A stretch of DNA of 64,000 nucleotides, taken from contig NZ_BMJE01000007.1 of NCBI RefSeq assembly GCF_014642915.1, forward strand, positions 1 to 64,000, given 5' to 3'. Both the position numbers and the translations under genes were made by a program. A model generated the notes under the pieces. That model was not told where the DNA came from and did no database searches. It saw nothing but the letters and a program-made list of their open reading frames with translations. Below, piece after piece: positions 17,728 to 24,480 of the stretch. This DNA comes from Flavobacterium suaedae. GTDB lineage: Bacteria; Bacteroidota; Bacteroidia; Flavobacteriales; Flavobacteriaceae. The stretch's first letter is position 1. The number at the start of each line of letters is the position of its first letter.

Positions 17728-18876
17728 TTATTTTACAAGACGGATGCCGTTAAACTGCCACCGCTCATCAGGATGGAAAAAATTACGGTACGTGGCGCGC
17801 CCGTGTTTTGGGCTTGTTGCACACGACTTTCCGCGTAATACCATCTGGTTAATCATAAATTTTCCGTTGTATTCTCCCACTGCACCCTCAGGTTTTGTAA
17901 ACCCTGGGTAGGGTAGGTAGGCACTGTTTGTCCACTCCCAGCGTTGCCCCCAGTTTAATTTTTGTGCAACAGCTTCCCACTCAAACTCGGTGGGCAGGCG
18001 CATGCCTTTCCATTCTGCAAATGCGGCAGCTTCATAAAAATTAATATGGGTTAGTATGGCATCAGGGTTAATTTCCTGCAAACCGGAGAGTGTAAAATGC
18101 ATCCACTTTCCGTTTATTCTGTGCCAGTATAGCGGAGCTTTAACTTGGTTTTCGGTTACCCACACCCAGCCTTCGTCAAGCCAGTAGTTAAAATCTTCGT
18201 AACCGTTACTTTCCATAAACTCCATGTACTCGGCATTAGTAACTAAGGTATTGGCTATTTCGTAATTGTGCAGGTACACTTTGTGCCTGCCATGTTCATT
18301 GTCGTAAGAAAAACCTTCGTCGTTAAAACCAATTTCATATACCCCTTCATTTATTGGAGTAAAACCTGCTTCGGTTTTGTTTTCCTGGTTTTCCCATTCA
18401 ATGTCTTCGTTATATACAGGGAAGGTAGGGTTACAGCCCAGTATATATTTTATATCGGTAAGTAATAGTTCCTGATGTTGTTGTTCGTGGTTAATGCCCA
18501 GTTCTGCCAGCTCATGTATTTCATCATCTTTTAGCTGTAGTGCCAGTTCCATGTGCATGTCTACATAACGGCGGTATTCGTATACCTGTTGCACGGTAGG
18601 GCGGGTAATAGCACCTCTTTCTGCCCTAAAAGTTCTGTCGCCTACATTGTTGTAATAGCTGTTAAACAGAAAGCAGAAATCTTCGTCAAAAACTTTATAG
18701 TCAGGTAAATGCTTGGTTAAAATAAACTGCTCAAAAAACCATGTAGTGTGTGCTAAGTGCCACTTGGGTGGGCTTACAAATGCTACAGGTTGCGGAACGT
18801 AATCTTCGGTTTGTAGCAGGCTGCATAGTTCTTCGGAGTATTGTCTGGTAGTATGATAGTGTTCTAAGAGGTTCAT
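17728..18876 (-). CDS. egtB: Ergothioneine sulfoxide synthase EgtB
   Basis: A 382-residue non-haem iron enzyme that joins hercynine to a thiol donor with oxygen, giving the sulfoxide precursor of ergothioneine. The N-terminal DinB-like bundle supplies the iron triad: the His of WHLAHTTWFFEQ and the two His of HEQQHQELLLTDIKY. The C-terminal FGE-sulfatase-like domain has ITNAEY-like NTLVTNAEYMEFM, RLPTEFEWE, and the end motif HPDERWQFNGIRLVK. There is no C-terminal methyltransferase domain, which separates it from OvoA. It is the first gene of the egtB-egtD operon. Without egtA or egtC in sight, the thiol donor may be cysteine itself rather than gamma-glutamylcysteine; this is an inference from context. 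Confidence 0.93.
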   Translation of the reverse strand: MNLLEHYHTTRQYSEELCSLLQTEDYVPQPVAFVSPPKWHLAHTTWFFEQFILTKHLPDYKVFDEDFCFLFNSYYNNVGDRTFRAERGAITRPTVQQVYEYRRYVDMHMELALQLKDDEIHELAELGINHEQQHQELLLTDIKYILGCNPTFPVYNEDIEWENQENKTEAGFTPINEGVYEIGFNDEGFSYDNEHGRHKVYLHNYEIANTLVTNAEYMEFMESNGYEDFNYWLDEGWVWVTENQVKAPLYWHRINGKWMHFTLSGLQEINPDAILTHINFYEAAAFAEWKGMRLPTEFEWEAVAQKLNWGQRWEWTNSAYLPYPGFTKPEGAVGEYNGKFMINQMVLRGKSCATSPKHGRATYRNFFHPDERWQFNGIRLVK

Positions 18877-19072
18877 TTTTAAAAACTTGTTCCCCTAAAT
18901 TACAAATAATATAAAGTGACTCTTTTTTTGACTCTTTTTTTAACCAAATTATAACAGTTACAGCTATGCATAAATGTTGCTGAAAATAACTAATTATTAG
19001 CAATGTTAAGGTATTGTTACGCTATTGGTTTGATATGTAAATAATTAGACTTATTACAAATTAACGCTTGTT

Positions 19073-19103
19073 TTTGGTTTATTAAGAATTTACTTTACAT
19101 TTG
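19073..19103 (+). promoter_or_regulatory. Strong promoter ahead of the leader/RNA-repair locus
   Basis: TTTG at 19073-19076, 19 bases, then TACATTTG at 19096-19103: a full match to both Bacteroidetes sigma-A elements at ideal spacing. Transcription should start near 19110. It is one of the two best promoters in the window. No protein gene of normal size begins until 19612. The stretch between egtB (ending 18876) and this promoter is AT-rich, and I see nothing else in it. Confidence 0.8.
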
Positions 19104-19142
19104 CAGCGCAATTATAGCAATAACAAGAAAAATTAAGTAAAA

Positions 19143-19238
19143 ATGCGTTTTATAAAATCTACATATCAGCTACACGATGCAGGAGAAAATATCCTTGCAT
19201 TGGCGCCGGGTTTTATAGCGCAGTTTAGTTTTAAATAG
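19143..19238 (+). CDS. Possible 31-residue leader peptide
   Basis: A short frame starting with ATG about 33 bases after the predicted transcription start and ending with TAG, 24 bases before a strong terminator. The peptide begins MRFIKSTYQLHDAGEN and ends GFIAQFSFK. It has no recognisable domain, signal peptide or run of one amino acid that would mark a classical attenuator. It may be a translated leader, a small protein, or simply part of a small RNA. The placement directly after the best promoter in the region is the main support. Confidence 0.35.
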   Translation: MRFIKSTYQLHDAGENILALAPGFIAQFSFK

Positions 19239-19261
19239 ATAATTTATAACTTAAAATATAT

Positions 19262-19294
19262 AAGCCCGGAACCTAAAAGCTCCGGGCTTTTTTT
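19262..19294 (+). terminator. First of two related terminators upstream of the pcfJ-like gene
   Basis: AAGCCCGGA pairs with TCCGGGCTT around a 10-base loop and is followed by an unbroken T-run. The stem and tail (CCGGGCTTTTTTTATGC) recur in the second terminator at 19431-19464. Confidence 0.9.
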
Positions 19295-19464
19295 ATGCCA
19301 TGATTTTAAACAGAGCACAACATACAGTAGTTAACAACATAGGGTGCAACTTACCATTTGGTGAGATGGACATGCTATGCCCTGAACCGGATATTTCCTC
19401 TTGAAAGGAAGGAAATGACTTTGCAAACGCAAGCCCGGTTCTGTTACAGAGCCGGGCTTTTTTT
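19295..19464 (+). ncRNA. Candidate structured small RNA or leader between two terminators
   Basis: This 170-base stretch lies between two similar intrinsic terminators and folds into several local hairpins by eye. These are CTTACC/GGTGAG with loop ATTT (near 19350-19365), TTTCC/GGAAA (near 19394-19415), TTGC/GCAA (near 19421-19432) and the closing terminator. It also holds a 34-codon frame at 19300-19404 with no recognisable product. No separate promoter is visible, so it is probably reached by read-through of the first terminator or made by processing. It matches no RNA family I can name with confidence. Its position directly before a PcfJ-like and RtcB gene set makes an RNA substrate or regulator possible; that is inference. 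Confidence 0.4.
19431..19464 (+). terminator. Second related terminator upstream of the pcfJ-like gene
   Basis: A 13-bp stem: AAGCCCGG then TCTG, pairing with CAGA then CCGGGCTT across one T-G pair, loop TTA, followed by seven T. It shares stem and tail sequence with the terminator at 19262-19294. Confidence 0.9.
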
Positions 19465-19611
19465 ATGCTGTACAGTAAATAAAAACAAGTAACAGATTAA
19501 TAAATATTGAATGAAGAAAATGAACTTAGGCTTCACCTAGAACTTAGAATAAACCTTAGAATGTAAAAGAGGAAAAGAAAGGGAAAGTGCTGCCGCAAAA
19601 CAAGCACAATT

Positions 19612-21021
19612 ATGGAAACACTAGCACAAACACTGGCTTTACCAACAGCCAAGCAAACAAAATTTGCCGATATGGTAGAAAGGGCTTCTACAAAAGCCCC
19701 CGGATTAACAGGTTACAAGGGTACATACGAAAGTGTTATAGAAGCACAGTTTACCCGAATAAGTGCAAGCAATTATACTAAAAGGGAAACCTTAAAGCGG
19801 TTGTTACTTCACTTATATAACCAAACTTGTTACACCATAATAAAAACACCTGATTATTTAGATGTATTGGCTAACATGAGTGCTTTTGGAGGCAAAATGG
19901 TTAGGGATATAGAAAGCTGGGAGAAAAAAGGCTTTGTTGCCGAAGACCAGTTAACATCGCTAATACAGCATTGCTTTGCAAAGTACCCTGTACCACAGTT
20001 TCTTGAACCTGCCTTTGCAGGCGATAAATTACTGTATATGGTTTGGTACGTACAGCTTGGTGCCGGTAAAAGTGTTATGGAGCTTAGTAGTTTTCCTGTA
20101 GTGTTTACCAAAAAAATGGCACACTACTTTAGGCTTACCCCTCCCGAATATAAAGTGGAACAAGCCATAAGGAGGGCTCAGGCATTGGGTTATGGTGCAA
20201 CTATAGAAAATGCCGAAGCCATAGCGTGGTCAGTACTTTCAGCAGGTTTTGAAGATGAAGCGTTTTGGGATAAGGTTATAAAGTTCGTAGCTAAGGTTAA
20301 ACAGTCAGTACCGCTTGATGAGCTTCAGATAGTATTGTACTTCTTAAAGCAATTAAAGGAAAATCAGCCTGATTTAACCATGAAAGGCAGAACCTGGGAT
20401 GCTTTATTAAGGCAGGCACAGGAATGGAATATTGAAATGAACCGACGGAGTCATTTTGAAAATTATTTGGAATGGAAACCGGCTGATATAGGCAATTTCA
20501 CTATAAAAATAAACAATGTAACCTATGCTATAGTACAGCTTGTAAACTCCGAAGAGCTATATGTAGAAGGTTATGAAATGAGCCACTGTGTAGCTGACTA
20601 TGACCAAGACTGTGCAACCGGAGAGATTGCAATATTCTCTTTAAGGAAATATGCTGAAAAAAAAGCAATGGAAAGAATAGCCACAATTGAGGTTGACATT
20701 ATAGCTAAAGAAGTTACACAGGCTAAGGGTAAGTATAATGAATATACAACCGATGAAGCTGACAAGTTGATAAAAGAGTGGGCAGACAGAGAAGGTTTGA
20801 CTATAGAATACAGTCCTGAATATTATAATGAAGCCCCTCTGCCTCAGCAGGCGCAACATCAGGGAATAGCACAAGCAAACCCTCGCCCGGTTGATTTAGA
20901 TAATTACAGATATGTGCCTCCAAGATACAGGCAGGATACTAAAATTACAGAAAATGAGCTTATGTTAATACTAAGACTCTCATTACTTATACTGTTTGCT
21001 TTGGTACGAGCATGTCACTAA
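19612..21021 (+). CDS. PcfJ-like protein
   Basis: A 469-residue protein. The C-terminal half (about 300-410) matches the PcfJ-like pattern: EMSHCVADYDQDCATGEIAI with the conserved HCV, then IATIEVDI and the Gln-x-Lys-Gly-x-x-Asn segment TQAKGKYNEY. The N-terminal half is helical and includes FTKKMAHYF. PcfJ was first noted on conjugative plasmids; the biochemical role of the family is not established. The last 20 residues are unusually hydrophobic (MLILRLSLLILFALVRACH) and could act as a membrane tail. It is the first gene of a same-strand set with rtcB (56 bases downstream) and a TPR gene, which suggests work on RNA. A well-formed stem-loop lies between it and rtcB. Confidence 0.8.
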   Translation: METLAQTLALPTAKQTKFADMVERASTKAPGLTGYKGTYESVIEAQFTRISASNYTKRETLKRLLLHLYNQTCYTIIKTPDYLDVLANMSAFGGKMVRDIESWEKKGFVAEDQLTSLIQHCFAKYPVPQFLEPAFAGDKLLYMVWYVQLGAGKSVMELSSFPVVFTKKMAHYFRLTPPEYKVEQAIRRAQALGYGATIENAEAIAWSVLSAGFEDEAFWDKVIKFVAKVKQSVPLDELQIVLYFLKQLKENQPDLTMKGRTWDALLRQAQEWNIEMNRRSHFENYLEWKPADIGNFTIKINNVTYAIVQLVNSEELYVEGYEMSHCVADYDQDCATGEIAIFSLRKYAEKKAMERIATIEVDIIAKEVTQAKGKYNEYTTDEADKLIKEWADREGLTIEYSPEYYNEAPLPQQAQHQGIAQANPRPVDLDNYRYVPPRYRQDTKITENELMLILRLSLLILFALVRACH

Positions 21022-21031
21022 AACTAGGATA

Positions 21032-21056
21032 ACAGGGCAGTCATACTGCCCTGTTT
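21032..21056 (+). terminator. Perfect stem-loop between the pcfJ-like gene and rtcB
   Basis: ACAGGGCAG pairs with CTGCCCTGT (9 bp, loop TCATA) and is followed by TTATCT rather than a full T-run. It is probably a weak terminator or an mRNA-processing/stability element inside the operon. Confidence 0.55.
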
Positions 21057-21077
21057 ATCTAATTGAAAACAAACAAA

Positions 21078-22475
21078 ATGGCAAAATTAAAATTACGAGG
21101 CAAAGACCTCATAGCAATAGGATTTCCGCAAAACAAAGCAATAAGCATAGCTATGGAAAGCATGCAAAAACACTACAAGCGGGAAACTAAAGAAAGGGTA
21201 CTGGTACTTTTAAAAGAAGTACTTAAAGACCCTGAACAATTTTTAAACGATGGGATATTCGGTAAAATAGCCGAAGCCTTATTGAGCGATACAAAAACAG
21301 AAAAGCAGAAGCTGAAAACCAATCGTGCGCCGTATACCATTTTTGGTGAAAACGATATTAAAGACGAAGCCAAAAACCAGTTATACACAGCCCTAAAGCT
21401 GCCTATTGCAAAAGCAGGCGCGCTTATGCCGGACGGGCATTCGGGTTACGGTTTACCCATAGGTGGGGTACTGGCTACCGAAAATGCTGTAATTCCGTAT
21501 GGGGTTGGGGTAGATATTGGTTGCCGAATGTGTTTAAGCGTGTATGATATACCGCCATCGTACCTATTGGGTAGTAAGGACAAGTATGTAAACATACTGC
21601 AAAAACACACCAAATTTGGTATGAAAGAGGTACACAGTAACCCTGCCGACCACGAAGTTTTAGAACGGGAAGAATTTAAAACCATTCCGTTTGTAAAAAA
21701 ACTAAAGGACAAAGCCTATGCACAATTAGGTAGTTCGGGTGGGGGTAACCACTTTGTAGAATTTGGTATTGTAGATGTCCCAGCTAACGATGCAGTATTT
21801 AACATACCTCCCGGTAAGTATATAGGCGTGCTATCGCACAGTGGTTCTCGCGGATTGGGTGCGAATATTGCCAAACAATATACCTATTTGGCAATGAAGC
21901 AAACCCCGTTACCCAAAGAGGCAAAGCACTTAGCATGGTTAGACCTCAACACACACGATGGGCAGGAATATTGGTTAGCCATGAATCTTGCGGGCGATTA
22001 TGCTTCGGCATGCCACCACGATATTCATAAAAGGATAGCAAAGGCATTAGGTGCAAAACCGCTTACAGTAGTAGAGAACCACCACAACTTTGCATGGAAG
22101 GAAATAGTAGATGGCAAGGAGTTAATAGTACACCGCAAAGGAGCAACCCCCGCGCAGGAAAATGTGTTGGGTATTATTCCCGGCAGTATGACGGCTCCCG
22201 GATTTATTGTAAAAGGCAAGGGCAGTGAGTTATCGTTGAGTTCTGCGTCGCATGGTGCAGGCAGGCTGTTTTCACGCTCAAAGGCTAAGCAGTCGTTTAC
22301 ACGAAACGAGCTTAATAAAATGTTGACAGATAACGGTGTTACGCTTTTAGGTGCAGGTATAGATGAGGCACCTATGGCATATAAAGACATTAATAAAGTT
22401 ATGGCACAACAAACAGAGCTTGTAGATGTAGTGGGGACTTTTACCCCGAAAATAGTAAGAATGGACAGAGCATAA
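21078..22475 (+). CDS. rtcB: RNA-splicing ligase RtcB
   Basis: A 465-residue GTP-dependent RNA ligase that joins 2',3'-cyclic-phosphate or 3'-phosphate ends to 5'-OH ends, as in tRNA or rRNA repair. Active-site elements are intact: MPDGHSGYGLPIGG, the Mn-binding Cys149 in GVDIGCRMC, SSGGGNHFVEFG, LSHSGSRGLG, and the GMP-accepting His392 in SSASHGAGRLFSR. The start is ATG 21078; the upstream in-frame TTG would add only KTNK-type residues and lacks support. It lies between a PcfJ-like gene and a TPR gene. There is no archease, RtcA, RtcR or Ro (Rsr) gene in the window, unlike the best-known RtcB operons. Confidence 0.96.
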   Translation: MAKLKLRGKDLIAIGFPQNKAISIAMESMQKHYKRETKERVLVLLKEVLKDPEQFLNDGIFGKIAEALLSDTKTEKQKLKTNRAPYTIFGENDIKDEAKNQLYTALKLPIAKAGALMPDGHSGYGLPIGGVLATENAVIPYGVGVDIGCRMCLSVYDIPPSYLLGSKDKYVNILQKHTKFGMKEVHSNPADHEVLEREEFKTIPFVKKLKDKAYAQLGSSGGGNHFVEFGIVDVPANDAVFNIPPGKYIGVLSHSGSRGLGANIAKQYTYLAMKQTPLPKEAKHLAWLDLNTHDGQEYWLAMNLAGDYASACHHDIHKRIAKALGAKPLTVVENHHNFAWKEIVDGKELIVHRKGATPAQENVLGIIPGSMTAPGFIVKGKGSELSLSSASHGAGRLFSRSKAKQSFTRNELNKMLTDNGVTLLGAGIDEAPMAYKDINKVMAQQTELVDVVGTFTPKIVRMDRA

Positions 22476-22502
22476 ACTCTGCAAAACGTAAAAACAAATA
22501 TT

Positions 22503-23063
22503 ATGGGAATTGATACCTATGAAGTAATGTACATTCAGGCGAGGGATAATTACCCATACGATATACATGAATGTATAGAGAAACTACAATATGTTATTGC
22601 TGCCGATGATGAGCATGCGGGAGCCCATTGCCTGTTAGGGCAAATATATGATGAGCAGTTGGAAGACTATAAGCAGGCAGAGTACCATTACAGAATGACA
22701 CTTTACCTCAACAGGGAGTATACCCCTGTTTACTACCAGTATATTTGGCTGTTAATACGCCATAACCGTTTGGAAGAAGCACTAAAAATAATAGATATAG
22801 GGCTTACGGTACAAGGTATAGAGGAAGCAACCATGATGTACTTTAAAGGTGTTTTATACGAAAAGTATGAAATGTATAACACTGCTATAGAGTATTTTAA
22901 TGAAGCTAAAAAGAAATGCTTTAATAATGGTTTTATGAATGAAATGGATGACCATATAAAAAGGGTTAAGGATAAAAAAGCCCTGATTAAAAAGTTATCT
23001 AAAAAAGGAGATTCAAAATCGAAACGTAAAAAAAGTAAAAACAAGAAAAAGAAAGCTTCATAA
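22503..23063 (+). CDS. TPR-repeat protein with lysine-rich tail
   Basis: A 186-residue protein with about three tetratricopeptide repeats (roughly residues 10-140, e.g. AHCLLGQIYDEQLEDYKQAE and YNTAIEYFNEAKKK). It ends in a very basic Lys/Ser tail (KSKRKKSKNKKKKAS) that could bind nucleic acid or ribosomes. It follows rtcB by 27 bases and ends at a strong terminator, so it is the last gene of the pcfJ-like/rtcB set. TPRs mediate protein contacts; together with the basic tail this would suit an adaptor for the ligase, which is inference. No known named family was recognised. Confidence 0.8.
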   Translation: MGIDTYEVMYIQARDNYPYDIHECIEKLQYVIAADDEHAGAHCLLGQIYDEQLEDYKQAEYHYRMTLYLNREYTPVYYQYIWLLIRHNRLEEALKIIDIGLTVQGIEEATMMYFKGVLYEKYEMYNTAIEYFNEAKKKCFNNGFMNEMDDHIKRVKDKKALIKKLSKKGDSKSKRKKSKNKKKKAS

Positions 23064-23066
23064 ATA

Positions 23067-23100
23067 AAAACCACCTCTTAACGGGGTGGTTTTGTTTTTT
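23067..23100. terminator. Terminator after the rtcB-TPR operon
   Basis: AAAACCACC pairs with GGTGGTTTT and is followed by GTTTTTT. The A-run on the left lets it also serve the convergent hypothetical gene. Confidence 0.88.
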
Positions 23101-23112
23101 ATCTTAAAGCAT

Positions 23113-23598
23113 TTAATTATAATGCATTTGATTTACTTTCAGTAATGTTATCGTGCCTTTTTCATGTTTAAAGGTATAAAGGTATCGCGCGCCAAAACTT
23201 GGAGCTTCCGAATATTTAAGCGAGCGTTTTTTAGTGGTATAAAAAACTTGTGCGAAAAAGAGATTGTCACTTTCTTCTGTAAAGAAAATTTTTACATTCC
23301 CCCGTCTTCTTTTATTAAGCCTTAATAATTCTTTGTCTGTTCTTGTTACAAATTCTTCATTATAATTAATTTGCTTAATATATTTCTCCATGTTATGCAC
23401 TATAGCAAAATCAGCAAAAGGGAGTATTTCTTCGGACACTACATAGTTTTCATCGCTAATATTATAGTCAATTTTATATGATTGATATTCAGTAGACTTT
23501 ATGATTAAGTTAAGTGCTTCGGAATATTTCTCAACATTAGTATTTGTGTTTAAAGTTAAACAAGTAATAAAAGAGATAATTAAATTCAGGTTTATCAT
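23113..23598 (-). CDS. Hypothetical exported protein
   Basis: A 161-residue protein with a hydrophobic N-terminus (LNLIISFITCLTLN) that may be a signal peptide. The rest is a mix of charged and beta-prone segments (NVKIFFTEESDNLFFAQVFY, RYLYTFKHEKGTITLLKV) resembling small secreted stress or nutrient-response proteins of flavobacteria. I recognise no family. It ends next to the terminator of the convergent rtcB operon and lies 25 bases downstream of the phosphoesterase gene on the same strand, so the two may be cotranscribed. Confidence 0.6.
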   Translation of the reverse strand: MINLNLIISFITCLTLNTNTNVEKYSEALNLIIKSTEYQSYKIDYNISDENYVVSEEILPFADFAIVHNMEKYIKQINYNEEFVTRTDKELLRLNKRRRGNVKIFFTEESDNLFFAQVFYTTKKRSLKYSEAPSFGARYLYTFKHEKGTITLLKVNQMHYN

Positions 23599-23623
23599 AA
23601 ATGCTTTATTTACTGTTTACTAC

Positions 23624-24352
23624 TTAATTCCTTCCGCTTTCATTTGGGTACAGTAGATGTACAGGGTCGCTTTGCCAATATTCTTTAGTGTCAGCATCTA
23701 TTACCGTAAGCGGACCTTTAAAAGCAGCTCCCGTGTCTACATTCCAAATATTAGCTTTATTTATAGGTGTGGTTTCACCAATGCGTGTTACGGGGGTGTG
23801 TCCTATGTATATTTCGTTATAAACAGTAAAGCGTTTTGGGTAGTGCGGGTGGTCGGTATCTATATTTTCATCCAGCGCAAGGGCAGTTTCCCAAAGCGTT
23901 CTGTCCCAATACAACATTCGGGTATAATGTTCTCTGCTCACTCCGTGGTGACTTGTAAATCCGGCGTGTAAAAACAGTCGGTTACTCTCATCTAAATAAT
24001 GGTTTTGCAGGTTCTCTAAAAACTGTGTGTGTAATTGTAACTTTCCTTTAGGTATGCTGCTGTATACTTCAGAGGTTAATTTGCCACCGTGGTTTAACCA
24101 TTCTTGGTTAGGAATACCTTTTTTAAACCATTCCAGTAAAAGTTCATCATGGTTACCCAGTATAAATATACAATTATAGCTGTCTTTAATTTTAATAAGG
24201 AAATCAATCACCTCCGGCGATTCACTCCAGCCATCAACATAATCTCCCAGAAATATAATTTTATCGTTGGTTGTAACAGCAGCACGGTCAAAAACCTGCT
24301 CCAGTGCTTTATGTGCACCATGTATATCGCCTATTACCAGTGTTCTGCTCAT
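23624..24352 (-). CDS. Calcineurin-like metallophosphoesterase (PrpA/ApaH-type)
   Basis: A 242-residue phosphatase with every metal-binding motif of the family: GDIHGAHKAL (residues 8-17), FLGDYVDGWSES, LGNHDELLL, LFLHAGF and YIGHTPV. It resembles the short bacterial serine/threonine phosphatases (PrpA/PrpB) and symmetrical dinucleoside tetraphosphatases; which of these it is cannot be settled by motif alone. The protein is cytoplasmic, without a signal peptide. It is divergent from the T9SS substrate gene at 24481 and probably cotranscribed with the small hypothetical gene downstream. Confidence 0.9.
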   Translation of the reverse strand: MSRTLVIGDIHGAHKALEQVFDRAAVTTNDKIIFLGDYVDGWSESPEVIDFLIKIKDSYNCIFILGNHDELLLEWFKKGIPNQEWLNHGGKLTSEVYSSIPKGKLQLHTQFLENLQNHYLDESNRLFLHAGFTSHHGVSREHYTRMLYWDRTLWETALALDENIDTDHPHYPKRFTVYNEIYIGHTPVTRIGETTPINKANIWNVDTGAAFKGPLTVIDADTKEYWQSDPVHLLYPNESGRN

Positions 24353-24480
24353 GTTATTTTTTTGGTTAGATAATTAAAAGAAATGAAAAATATGCATTTT
24401 TTATGTAAGTTAGTAGTCTGTACAAAAAACTCTTATTAAAAAAAGGTTAAAAATATATCCTCAAACTAAAAAAGTAAATT

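Noticed and set aside
19340-19420. Possible TPP riboswitch (AGGGTGC, GTGAGA, CCTGAACCGGATA look like thi-box pieces)
   Set aside because: The CTGAGA core is GTGAGA, the ACCC strand and the GCGTAGGGAA end are missing, and no thiamine gene follows.
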